Assembly: GCA_023396345.1 (NCBI GenBank) | Contig: JAEWWO010000403.1 | Location: 1 to 5,128, forward strand | DNA: 5,128 nt | DNA from: Bacteroidota bacterium | GTDB taxonomy: Bacteria > Bacteroidota > Bacteroidia > Chitinophagales > Chitinophagaceae | Direction: 5' to 3' | Shown here: piece after piece, positions 1 through 4,970 of the stretch | How positions within the stretch are numbered: position 1 is the first letter of the stretch | Layout: each line of letters begins with the position of its first letter | Program-made: the position numbers and the translations under genes | Notes under the pieces: model-generated | What the model was told of the DNA's origin: nothing | Databases searched by the model: none | What the model saw: the letters and a program-made list of their open reading frames with translations, nothing else

Positions 1-52
1 CATTATGTCCGCTAACGGGTCTTTTTCCTGTAACTTGACATACTCTGGCCAT
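1..52 (-). CDS. rpmB: 50S ribosomal protein L28, N-terminal end only
   Basis: The minus strand from the ATG at 52 reads MARVCQVTGKRPVSGHN and then leaves the window. This is the conserved start of bacterial L28, including the VCQVTGK signature that opens the family. L28 is a small protein of the large ribosomal subunit. Only 17 codons are present, so nothing can be said about the rest of the protein or about a following rpmG, which often sits next to rpmB. The ATG is supported by a canonical promoter at 75-105, which would give a leader of about 16 nt. The assignment is by recognition of the N-terminus and is quite secure despite the short length. Confidence 0.86.
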   Translation of the reverse strand, partial: MARVCQVTGKRPVSGHN

Positions 53-74
53 AACTTTTGTTTTTAACGGACGG

Positions 75-105
75 CAAAGGTAGGAAACTTTTGCAAACTG
101 ACAAA
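75..105 (-). promoter_or_regulatory. Bacteroidota-type promoter of rpmB
   Basis: On the minus strand, TTTG (102-105) is followed by exactly 19 nt and then TACCTTTG (75-82). This matches the -33 TTTG / -7 TAnnTTTG promoter of the Bacteroidota primary sigma factor at every consensus position and at the usual spacing. Transcription would begin near 68-69, about 16 nt before the rpmB ATG. Such a near-perfect site fits a strongly expressed ribosomal protein gene. Confidence 0.85.
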
Positions 106-193
106 GTTTTTATTTATTAAATTTTACTCTTTTTTTAAAAGAAAAGCAAATTTAATATTATTCTTACGGTTCTCGTCCTGAAAAATGAAAGTG

Positions 194-201
194 CAAAGAT
201 A
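194..201 (-). promoter_or_regulatory. Isolated -7 box upstream of the rpmB promoter
   Basis: The minus strand carries TATCTTTG, a perfect TAnnTTTG box. No TTTG or TTG lies 17-20 nt upstream; the position 19 nt away reads AGTA. If used, it would make a second, longer rpmB transcript with a leader of about 135 nt through the AT-rich stretch 53-187. No other gene lies between it and rpmB. It may also be a chance match in AT-rich DNA. I see no gene, tRNA or clear hairpin in 106-305. Confidence 0.35.
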
Positions 202-305
202 CATTTTTTGCTTGTAAAACTACTTTTTTGATATAAGCTATTCCAACTTCAGCGTATATACAATAAAGTAACAATTTGGTTTTTATTAAGAGAACAGAAA
301 CAGCC

Positions 306-779
306 CTATTTAGTTCTAAAGGTATATAATCTCAAAAACTCATTAATTTTTTCTTGCTGCAATATCTGTTCATCTATACTAACCATTTCAGAAACAGCAT
401 TATTATTATTCTTAACCCAAGTAGACTTTATATAATGCCATTCTTCATCTCCAAAAATTTCTTTGCTTTTGATAGTATAGTTTATTTCTTTTAAATACAC
501 TCCCGGCATAGATGACGCTTGTATGTATAAATATTCTTTTTCTTCATATTTAACATACTTAATGGAATACAATATTTTATTACCATCCTCATCTGCTAAA
601 ACCTCAATGTTGTTTTTAAGCTTTTCAATAGCTACATCTTTTAAAACATTCTCTCCTTTCTGATTGACAAACTGAATATATAGCTGATGTAAGTGTGGTA
701 TATCATCAACAATTCTTCTTTCGCAACTAATCAATAGAGTGCTAATAAATAACAGACTGAATAGAAAAAGATTTTTCAT
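306..779 (-). CDS. Small lipoprotein of unknown function, partner of C10 protease
   Basis: This 157-residue protein begins with a lipoprotein signal peptide: K2, a hydrophobic stretch at 4-17, and the lipobox LISC with lipidated Cys19. The mature part of about 139 residues has no further membrane segment and looks like a small beta-rich domain rich in charged residues, with an IFGDEEWHYIKSTW block at 108-121 and a run of four Asn at 124-127. The ATG lies 5 nt after the stop codon of the protease gene, so the two are almost certainly co-transcribed and probably translationally coupled. I do not recognise a named family. The IFGD-x(4)-H... block recalls small Bacteroidales lipoproteins, which is only an impression. 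B. fragilis and B. thetaiotaomicron C10 protease genes are known to have inhibitor genes beside them, so an inhibitor role is the natural hypothesis, not a demonstrated one. No terminator follows its stop codon. Confidence 0.85.
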   Translation of the reverse strand: MKNLFLFSLLFISTLLISCERRIVDDIPHLHQLYIQFVNQKGENVLKDVAIEKLKNNIEVLADEDGNKILYSIKYVKYEEKEYLYIQASSMPGVYLKEINYTIKSKEIFGDEEWHYIKSTWVKNNNNAVSEMVSIDEQILQQEKINEFLRLYTFRTK

Positions 780-784
780 GGCAA

Positions 785-2209
785 TTAATTTTTAGTTATA
801 TAAAGATTTTCGCGTGCATATTTATAATCCCTTCCGGATTGCTGTTCATGTGAAGTAGAAAAAAACCAGCCATTATTATCAGCACCCCAACCCCAATTCA
901 TATAATAATATGCGGTTCTGTTACCCGGTTGAAAATATTCTATTCCGTTTGTTTCATAATCATAAGAGTTCGTTTGCCACTCTATTCTAAATGCTTTATT
1001 TGGCTCATACAACTTTCTACCTTCACAAACCCAAGCATGACCATCATAAGAAATCAATCCATCTAAAATTCCTGTTCTATTTCCACTCATATATACAGGA
1101 CGATTAGTTGATAAAAAGTGGTCTACATCTGCTATAGAATGATCTTTTTTAATTACACTATAGCCGTAACTTTCTAATCCGGACTTTACATGTCTATTGT
1201 AAGCTCCTGATTGTCCGCCAATTTCATACAACATATTAAAGCTCCTTCCTAAGTCTTGCATAAGATAAGAAACATCATTCTGGGTAGGTATATCAGTATT
1301 TACCATATTATTCCAATTATATGTTGTGGGATATTTATAATAAAACATTATTTGTCCGGCAGCTACAGCCGTGCAACCCGCTAATTGATTTAACACTAAT
1401 GAACCAAAAGGAGGATTTTGATGCCAATTAGTGCCAATCAAAGGTCCTACTTGAGTATTAATTGTTTTATCTAATATCTCTACAATAGTAAACTGTTCCG
1501 GAGAGCCTTTTTGCTGTGCAATGGATTTAAAATGATTTAATCTATCGGTCGGTAGATAGTCAGCAGCTGCAGATAAAGGTATAACAGTAGAATTATAACC
1601 ACTTGCTGTAAGTAATTGATACATTCGCTGATTGAATGCTGTGCTCCTTTGTTGATAATCAGAACCTTGATAAGAAGACGCAACTGTGTTATCAATCAGT
1701 TGAGCCCAAGAGGTTTTATTTTGAGAAAGTTGAGAGCTTGATAAATTATCACTATTTTCAATATCCTCTAAAGTTTGCTCTAACCAAATTTTAAGTCCTG
1801 CATTTGTATTATCCTTAAAATCAAAACTTCCTTCCTCAGAAAATGCAAGGATGGGTTCTGCGTTTGTTTTATTACTTAAAAGACAAAAACCTCCTTCGTT
1901 AAAATTTACAACATAAATAGAACTTACATTATCCGTTGATTTTATATTAGAAGTACTTTTTACGGTTTTGTCTCTATTTAAATTAACACTACCCATAGCT
2001 TGTGCAGAAGGTGCAACTGTAGGTGCTTTCTTATTATTTTCATTTAAACTATTTACAAATTTAATCGCAGCATTTTGAGCTTGTGATTTATCTACAAAGT
2101 AAGAAAGATCTTTGTTTTCTTCTATTGATATTTTATTTTCCAGAGTATCTTTTTTACAAGAAAAAAGAAGCAAAAAAGACATTGATAATAATAGTAGCCG
2201 TGTTTTCAT
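785..2209 (-). CDS. C10 family (streptopain/SpeB-like) cysteine protease, lipoprotein
   Basis: A 474-residue secreted papain-like cysteine protease made as a lipid-anchored zymogen. I start it at the ATG at 2209 because a classic lipoprotein signal follows directly (MKTRLLLLSMSFLLLFSC, Cys18); the frame can be extended only to a TTG at 2239, which would bury that signal. Residues about 36-150 resemble the SpeB-type inhibitory prodomain (EGGFCLLSN, then EPILAFSEEGSFDF near 118-131), with a low-complexity Lys/Ser/Asn stretch at about 55-95. The catalytic domain shows WHQ with the likely oxyanion-hole Gln264, the nucleophile Cys279 in AGCTAVAAGQIM, the catalytic His391 in YDGHAWV, and NWGWG at 438-442. 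All expected catalytic residues are present, so it should be active. It ends soon after the catalytic domain, with no T9SS sorting or binding domain. Expected substrates are extracellular or periplasmic proteins or peptides. It is first in a two-gene unit with the lipoprotein at 306-779. I find no convincing promoter upstream. Confidence 0.93.
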   Translation of the reverse strand: MKTRLLLLSMSFLLLFSCKKDTLENKISIEENKDLSYFVDKSQAQNAAIKFVNSLNENNKKAPTVAPSAQAMGSVNLNRDKTVKSTSNIKSTDNVSSIYVVNFNEGGFCLLSNKTNAEPILAFSEEGSFDFKDNTNAGLKIWLEQTLEDIENSDNLSSSQLSQNKTSWAQLIDNTVASSYQGSDYQQRSTAFNQRMYQLLTASGYNSTVIPLSAAADYLPTDRLNHFKSIAQQKGSPEQFTIVEILDKTINTQVGPLIGTNWHQNPPFGSLVLNQLAGCTAVAAGQIMFYYKYPTTYNWNNMVNTDIPTQNDVSYLMQDLGRSFNMLYEIGGQSGAYNRHVKSGLESYGYSVIKKDHSIADVDHFLSTNRPVYMSGNRTGILDGLISYDGHAWVCEGRKLYEPNKAFRIEWQTNSYDYETNGIEYFQPGNRTAYYYMNWGWGADNNGWFFSTSHEQQSGRDYKYARENLYITKN

Positions 2210-2362
2210 ATGATATAATTTAACGTGAATTATTTGCAATATACAATATATTATTTCAATAAAATACTTTTACATCTTTTTAATTTAAATTACCAATTCA
2301 CAAAAAAATTATTCAAATTAGAAACCTACATATTCCTTTTAAATATTCCTAAATTTTCATAG

Positions 2363-2370
2363 TACATTTG
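2363..2370 (+). promoter_or_regulatory. -7 box of the 122-residue membrane protein gene
   Basis: TACATTTG is a perfect TAnnTTTG box. The -33 position 19 nt upstream (2340-2343) reads TAAA, just after a TTTT run, so the upstream half is weak. The predicted transcript start near 2377 gives a leader of about 12 nt before the ATG at 2389, in line with the short leaders of the other promoters here. Confidence 0.55.
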
Positions 2371-2388
2371 CATATAAATATATAAACC

Positions 2389-2757
2389 ATGAAAAAAGGT
2401 ATATTAATAACCATTCTTGCACTTATTGTTATTTTCGGTGGATTATTCTACTGGAAATATTATTTTGTTTTTGGCGAAGGTGTAAAATCGGGTTACCTGA
2501 ATTTCGCCGTACGCAAAGGTCAGGTTTTTAAAACCTATGAGGGCAAACTAATTCAGGAAGGGTTGGCCAGAAGCCGCTCCGGCACAGGCGTACAGTCCAA
2601 CGAGTTTGAATTTTCTATTGAAAATAAAGAAATCTACGATTCTCTTTCTGTAAACGCCGGTAAAATATTCGACCTGCATTACAAGGAATACAACGGCGCC
2701 CTGCCCTGGCGCGGTAACACCAAATATTTGGTAGATAGTATTATTTCTATGAAGTAG
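2389..2757 (+). CDS. Conserved membrane-anchored protein of unknown function
   Basis: A 122-residue protein with one N-terminal membrane helix (about residues 4-22, after two Lys) and a hydrophilic domain that should face the periplasm. The helix lacks a lipobox and is followed by aromatic residues (FYWKYYFVF), so it is more likely an uncleaved anchor than a signal peptide. The soluble part contains GVKSGYLNFAVRKG (31-44), FKTYEGKLIQEG (47-58), NEFEFSIENK (71-80) and LHYKEYNGALPWRG (96-109). I recognise this as a protein conserved across Bacteroidota, where copies have sometimes carried the name 6-phosphogluconate dehydrogenase. That name cannot be right: the protein is far too short and has no nucleotide-binding motif. 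Its role is unknown. It is a single-gene unit, divergent from the protease and convergent with the glycosyltransferase, and its coding sequence looks somewhat richer in GC than the protease pair. Confidence 0.9.
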   Translation: MKKGILITILALIVIFGGLFYWKYYFVFGEGVKSGYLNFAVRKGQVFKTYEGKLIQEGLARSRSGTGVQSNEFEFSIENKEIYDSLSVNAGKIFDLHYKEYNGALPWRGNTKYLVDSIISMK

Positions 2758-2761
2758 GGAG

Positions 2762-2828
2762 TGAGGTTGAGGTTGAGGTTAGGAGCTTGAAGTACGAAGT
2801 TGGGAGATGGAAGAACGAAGATGGAAGT
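2762..2828. repeat. Purine-rich short-period array (6-nt then 7-nt units)
   Basis: Four bases after the stop codon of the 122-residue protein gene, the plus strand holds three exact TGAGGT units (2762-2779), then seven 7-nt units (2780-2828) of loose form WNGAAGW, such as TTGAAGT, ACGAAGT, TGGAAGA and ACGAAGA. Two copies of AGATGGAAG (2805-2813 and 2819-2827) lie 14 nt apart, exactly two units. The plus strand is almost all purine and T. No U-tract hairpin is present. It is the left half of the spacer between two convergent genes. Confidence 0.75.
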
Positions 2829-2836
2829 TATTATTT

Positions 2837-2900
2837 CATTCGTACATTACCACATTAGCTCTTTATCACATTTGCTAATTGACACATTGCCTCATTACCT
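2837..2900. repeat. 8-nt-period array, consensus CATTNNCW, overlapping a gene end
   Basis: Eight consecutive 8-nt units fill this stretch without a gap. Six begin CATT, as in CATTACCA (2845-2852) and CATTGCCT (2885-2892); the fourth begins CTTT and the sixth AATT. Positions 5-8 vary, with C common at position 7. The array runs through the stop codon of the glycosyltransferase (2875-2877) into its last eight codons. Because 8 is not a multiple of 3, the repeat does not give a repeating peptide. An 8-nt AT-only spacer (2829-2836) separates it from the purine-rich array. Confidence 0.75.
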
Positions 2901-3936
2901 CCAACGCTTCATCAATCTTTTCATTGTAGTTTTCTTCACTTTGCTCAAAACTAAATGCCCATTTTTGTTGGTGAAGTTTTTTAGCCAGATATTCCTGCTC
3001 TGTTTGTCCGGGTGTGGGAATGTAAATACATTTTTTTTGCAAATCAATCATTTCCATTACAGTTGTATAACCCGACCGCGCGAGCACAAAGCGGCTTTGC
3101 GCAAGCTTTTGAGACAATGCATCAGCATGCAGATAATTTACTATTTCAGCATTATTAAAACCGGAAATTTGTTTTTCCGTATTTGCCAAACCTCTTACCA
3201 ATAAAATTCTTTCTTTTCTCTGCGGAATAATTTCCAGTAATTTATTTTCCAGAATGGTTCTTTGTGGTTCGGGACCGGAAAGCAATATCAGCAAATCGTA
3301 AAGCACTGTTTCCTGTGCTATTTTTTTTAATCTGCTCAGCGGACCGATGTATTTAACCGGCACATCCGGCATTTTTTCAGGATGCGATAAATCGCCTGCA
3401 ATGTTATGTTGCGTATCTTCAAAATCAGGAACCCAGCATTCTGTAAATTTATTGATATACTTATAATTTATTTTTTGCAATGTTTTTTCCAGAGATGCAA
3501 AAGGCAATTTTATCTGCAACTGATGTGTAATAAAAATGCAGGGAATGCTGTGTGAATATAGTCCGTAACGATTATCGGATATCACGAGCTGTATTTTATA
3601 CTCATCAATCCATTTTTGTAAAATCTTATTTTCGTTTTTAATGGAAGAGAGTATTTTTGGTATCTGCGCAGCAATAGCAACATTAAAAGAATTTTTGTTT
3701 TTTCCGTAATGAATATTGTAACCATCCAAATGCAAATAAGTACAATCAGGAAAAGATTGTTGCAATATTTTCTCCGAAGCAAATCCTTTTTCGCAGGCTA
3801 TAAATACATTTTTATTTAATGATAAAAGATTTTCTATAATCGGAAAACAGCGTGTAGTATGCCCCAGTCCCCAGTCTAACGGCGACAAGAGTATGTTATC
3901 AAATAATGAAATATCTAAAAATGTATCTTCTTTCAT
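2875..3936 (-). CDS. GT-B fold glycosyltransferase, GT28/MurG-like
   Basis: A 353-residue protein built like a GT-B glycosyltransferase, with two Rossmann-like halves and no membrane segment, so cytoplasmic or peripheral at the inner membrane. The N-terminal half carries PLDWGLGHTTR (19-29), the Gly-rich acceptor-side loop with the GHxxR pattern seen in MurG-like enzymes, and ISDNRYG (119-125). The linker region reads YIGPLSR (196-202). The C-terminal half has LLILLSGPEPQRTILE (215-230) and ARSGYTTVMEMIDLQKK (286-302), followed by IPTPGQTEQEYLAKKL (306-321), which matches the donor-nucleotide-binding region of GT28 C-terminal domains. Donor and acceptor sugars cannot be read from sequence, and it is not MurG itself. 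I chose the ATG at 3936: the frame can be extended to a TTG at 3990, but a candidate promoter at 3961-3991 would start transcription downstream of it. The last eight residues (EVMRQCVN) are encoded by a repeat array. Confidence 0.88.
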   Translation of the reverse strand: MKEDTFLDISLFDNILLSPLDWGLGHTTRCFPIIENLLSLNKNVFIACEKGFASEKILQQSFPDCTYLHLDGYNIHYGKNKNSFNVAIAAQIPKILSSIKNENKILQKWIDEYKIQLVISDNRYGLYSHSIPCIFITHQLQIKLPFASLEKTLQKINYKYINKFTECWVPDFEDTQHNIAGDLSHPEKMPDVPVKYIGPLSRLKKIAQETVLYDLLILLSGPEPQRTILENKLLEIIPQRKERILLVRGLANTEKQISGFNNAEIVNYLHADALSQKLAQSRFVLARSGYTTVMEMIDLQKKCIYIPTPGQTEQEYLAKKLHQQKWAFSFEQSEENYNEKIDEALEVMRQCVN

Positions 3937-3960
3937 TAAAATAGTTCTATATTTAAATTG

Positions 3961-3991
3961 CAATTTTATTACTGCTGTAAAATTATACAAT
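3961..3991 (-). promoter_or_regulatory. Candidate promoter of the glycosyltransferase gene
   Basis: On the minus strand ATTG (3988-3991) is followed by exactly 19 nt and TAAAATTG (3961-3968). Each half has one mismatch to the Bacteroidota consensus TTTG / TAnnTTTG, and the spacing is ideal. Transcription would begin near 3955, giving a leader of about 18 nt to the ATG at 3936. The site lies in a 63-nt divergent gap shared with the plus-strand gene at 4000, for which I find no clear promoter. Confidence 0.5.
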
Positions 3992-3999
3992 TCAAACTT

Positions 4000-4239
4000 A
4001 TGCGAAAAAGAGAAATTATAATTGTCGGCGAAAATTTAATCAGCGACTTTCACAAAAAGCAACAACATCTGAAAAGCATCAGCAAATTACTTGTTTTTTC
4101 CGAAACCATTGACGCCTTCTGCACCGCTAACGAAGTGATTGACGTAAATAAATACAGACACATCCGCAAAAAACATCTGGTACAAAAGACCATTAAGGAT
4201 AATCACAAGCCCTTTGTTTTTCTGATAAATAAGAATTAG
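4000..4239 (+). CDS. Small basic protein of unknown function
   Basis: A 79-residue frame from the ATG at 4000 to TAG at 4237-4239. It is rich in Lys, His and Ile, has no signal peptide, membrane helix or recognised motif, and starts MRKREIIIVGENL. The look of the sequence (a beta-like start, a central amphipathic part, then KHLVQKT and KPFVFLINKN at the end) resembles a small folded cytosolic protein more than a random frame. It is the only long frame in this interval, since the opposite strand holds no gene here. The frame can be extended to a TTG at 3958, but that would run through the candidate divergent promoter. I do not recognise a family. It stands alone, divergent from the glycosyltransferase and convergent with the DinB-like gene. 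A chance frame cannot be fully excluded. Confidence 0.6.
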   Translation: MRKREIIIVGENLISDFHKKQQHLKSISKLLVFSETIDAFCTANEVIDVNKYRHIRKKHLVQKTIKDNHKPFVFLINKN

Positions 4240-4240
4240 T

Positions 4241-4272
4241 GCGCCACGCCACAAAGACACGAAGACACAGAG
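4241..4272. repeat. 8-nt-period array, units of the form ACACNAAG
   Basis: Two bases after the start of the stop-flanking spacer of the 79-residue gene, four 8-nt units follow each other: GCGCCACG, CCACAAAG, ACACGAAG and ACACAGAG; the last three fit a common form. The minus strand reads as a CTNNGTGT-type run. It occupies most of the 53-nt gap between two convergent genes. No U-tract hairpin is present in the gap. Confidence 0.65.
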
Positions 4273-4292
4273 ATTTTTAAGAAAGTGAAAAG

Positions 4293-4748
4293 TTATTTTA
4301 TCATTCCTTCTTTACCTAAAATTCTTCGTAGATAACCAAGCTGTCCGCTGTGATAAATCTCATGAAGCACCATCCCGGCAACATCTTCTATTCTGTCAGC
4401 ATTGATTTCCTGAAGTCGATTTAAAACTCTGTTTAGCTCATTTTCTGTATCTTTAAAATATGATTTCAGCGTATCAAACGGAGGAAACTTATCTGTATTC
4501 TCCAACGGTTTAGCGCCCCGATTATAAAACAGAAATTCATCGTTGTTCCATACAGGCTCTCCACCTAACATTTCAATTAATGCATTTCTTACAAAGAGTA
4601 AGTGTCCTACAATCCAGTTCATACAATTGACATCTCCATTCGGAAATATCAGGGCTTCTTCATTACTGATACCGGAAATATTTTTGCTGATAATATTGTT
4701 ATTAAAGTCCGCCTGAATTTTTATAAATGCTACTGTATTTGTTTCCAT
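4293..4748 (-). CDS. DinB/YfiT-like putative metal-dependent protein
   Basis: A 151-residue cytosolic protein of the DinB/YfiT superfamily, a four-helix bundle with a metal site made by three His. The expected residues are present: His49 in NWIVGHLLFVRN (44-55), and His129 and His133 in the signature HEIYHSGQLGYLRRILG (129-145). The length is normal for the family, so it is intact. Characterised relatives include thiol-dependent S-transferases (bacillithiol, mycothiol or glutathione linked) and DNA-damage-inducible proteins of unknown action, so the substrate cannot be predicted. The ATG at 4748 starts the conserved region and lies about 16 nt from the predicted transcript start. It is a single-gene unit downstream of the atpA terminator. 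Its 3' end faces the 79-residue gene. Confidence 0.9.
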   Translation of the reverse strand: METNTVAFIKIQADFNNNIISKNISGISNEEALIFPNGDVNCMNWIVGHLLFVRNALIEMLGGEPVWNNDEFLFYNRGAKPLENTDKFPPFDTLKSYFKDTENELNRVLNRLQEINADRIEDVAGMVLHEIYHSGQLGYLRRILGKEGMIK

Positions 4749-4770
4749 AATGATTTGATTTTTATTTTTT

Positions 4771-4778
4771 CAAAATTA
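4771..4778 (-). promoter_or_regulatory. -7 box of the DinB-like gene
   Basis: TAATTTTG on the minus strand is a perfect TAnnTTTG box. The -33 position 19 nt upstream has no TTTG or TTG, so only half of the consensus is present. The predicted start near 4764 gives a leader of about 16 nt to the ATG at 4748, the same as for rpmB. Confidence 0.5.
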
Positions 4779-4821
4779 ACAGCAACGCATATAAATTATC
4801 TTGCCATAAGACAAGAAATGC

Positions 4822-4909
4822 AGGAACACGGCAGAGAGAAAGGGTTAAGAAAAATAAACTGTAAGAACACGCCATGTGGCGTGTTCCTACAAAAGTGGCG
4901 TGTGCTTAC
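4822..4909. repeat. REP-like palindrome cluster with four related arms
   Basis: The core is a palindrome: GTAAGAACACGCCA (4861-4874) and TGGCGTGTTCCTAC (4877-4890), pairing at 13 of 14 positions around a TG centre. A third arm, TGGCGTGTGCTTAC (4896-4909), also matches the complement of the first at 13 of 14 positions. A weaker forward copy, AGGAACACGGCA, lies at 4822-4833. The order is forward, forward, reverse, reverse. No T-run follows the core palindrome on either strand as expected for a terminator, so a REP/BIME-like intergenic element is the better reading. Confidence 0.7.
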
Positions 4910-4936
4910 AAAAAGACACCTCATTGCTGAGGTGTC
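4910..4936 (-). terminator. Intrinsic terminator of the atpA transcript
   Basis: On the minus strand a perfect 9-bp stem (arms 4928-4936 and 4915-4923, GACACCTCA with TGAGGTGTC) closes a 4-nt loop and is followed at once by TTTTTGT (4914 downwards). It begins 34 nt after the atpA stop codon. On the plus strand no T-run follows, so it acts in one direction. Confidence 0.88.
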
Positions 4937-4970
4937 CGGTATATAGAATGTTTTTATAGTTAAATGCTTT

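Noticed and set aside
124..204. Tiny frame of 26 codons on the minus strand in the rpmB upstream region
   Set aside because: Its start codon overlaps the -7 box at 194-201, so it would not be in that transcript, and it shows no protein-like features.
291..317. AGAAC / GTTCT hairpin as terminator of the protease-lipoprotein unit
   Set aside because: Only 5 bp with a 17-nt loop, overlapping the stop codon and without a T-tract on the minus strand.
306..2209. Protease pair as a recently acquired island judged by base composition
   Set aside because: The lipoprotein gene looks low in GC, but hand counts of single 60-nt stretches vary as much within the glycosyltransferase and DinB-like genes, so the contrast is not convincing, and no integration site or mobile gene is visible.
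2210..2239. N-terminal extension of the C10 protease to a TTG start
   Set aside because: Ten extra residues would precede and spoil a textbook lipoprotein signal peptide that begins at the ATG at 2209.
2792..2845. Inverted repeat GTACGAA / TTCGTAC as a bidirectional terminator
   Set aside because: The 7-bp arms are 40 nt apart and no T-run follows, so a stable hairpin terminator is unlikely.
2762..2900. CRISPR array
   Set aside because: The units are 6-8 nt, degenerate and directly adjacent; there are no 25-40 nt repeats with unique spacers and no cas genes.
2800..3204. Open frame of 134 codons on the plus strand
   Set aside because: It lies antisense to the well-supported glycosyltransferase, starts inside the purine-rich array and encodes an improbable Cys/Phe/His-rich sequence without a recognised domain.
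3582..3782. Open frame of 66 codons on the minus strand
   Set aside because: It lies inside the glycosyltransferase in another frame and looks like low-complexity Leu/Lys translation of AT-rich coding DNA.
4602..4946. Open frame of 114 codons on the plus strand
   Set aside because: It is antisense to the 5' half of the DinB-like gene and then runs through the palindromes and the terminator.
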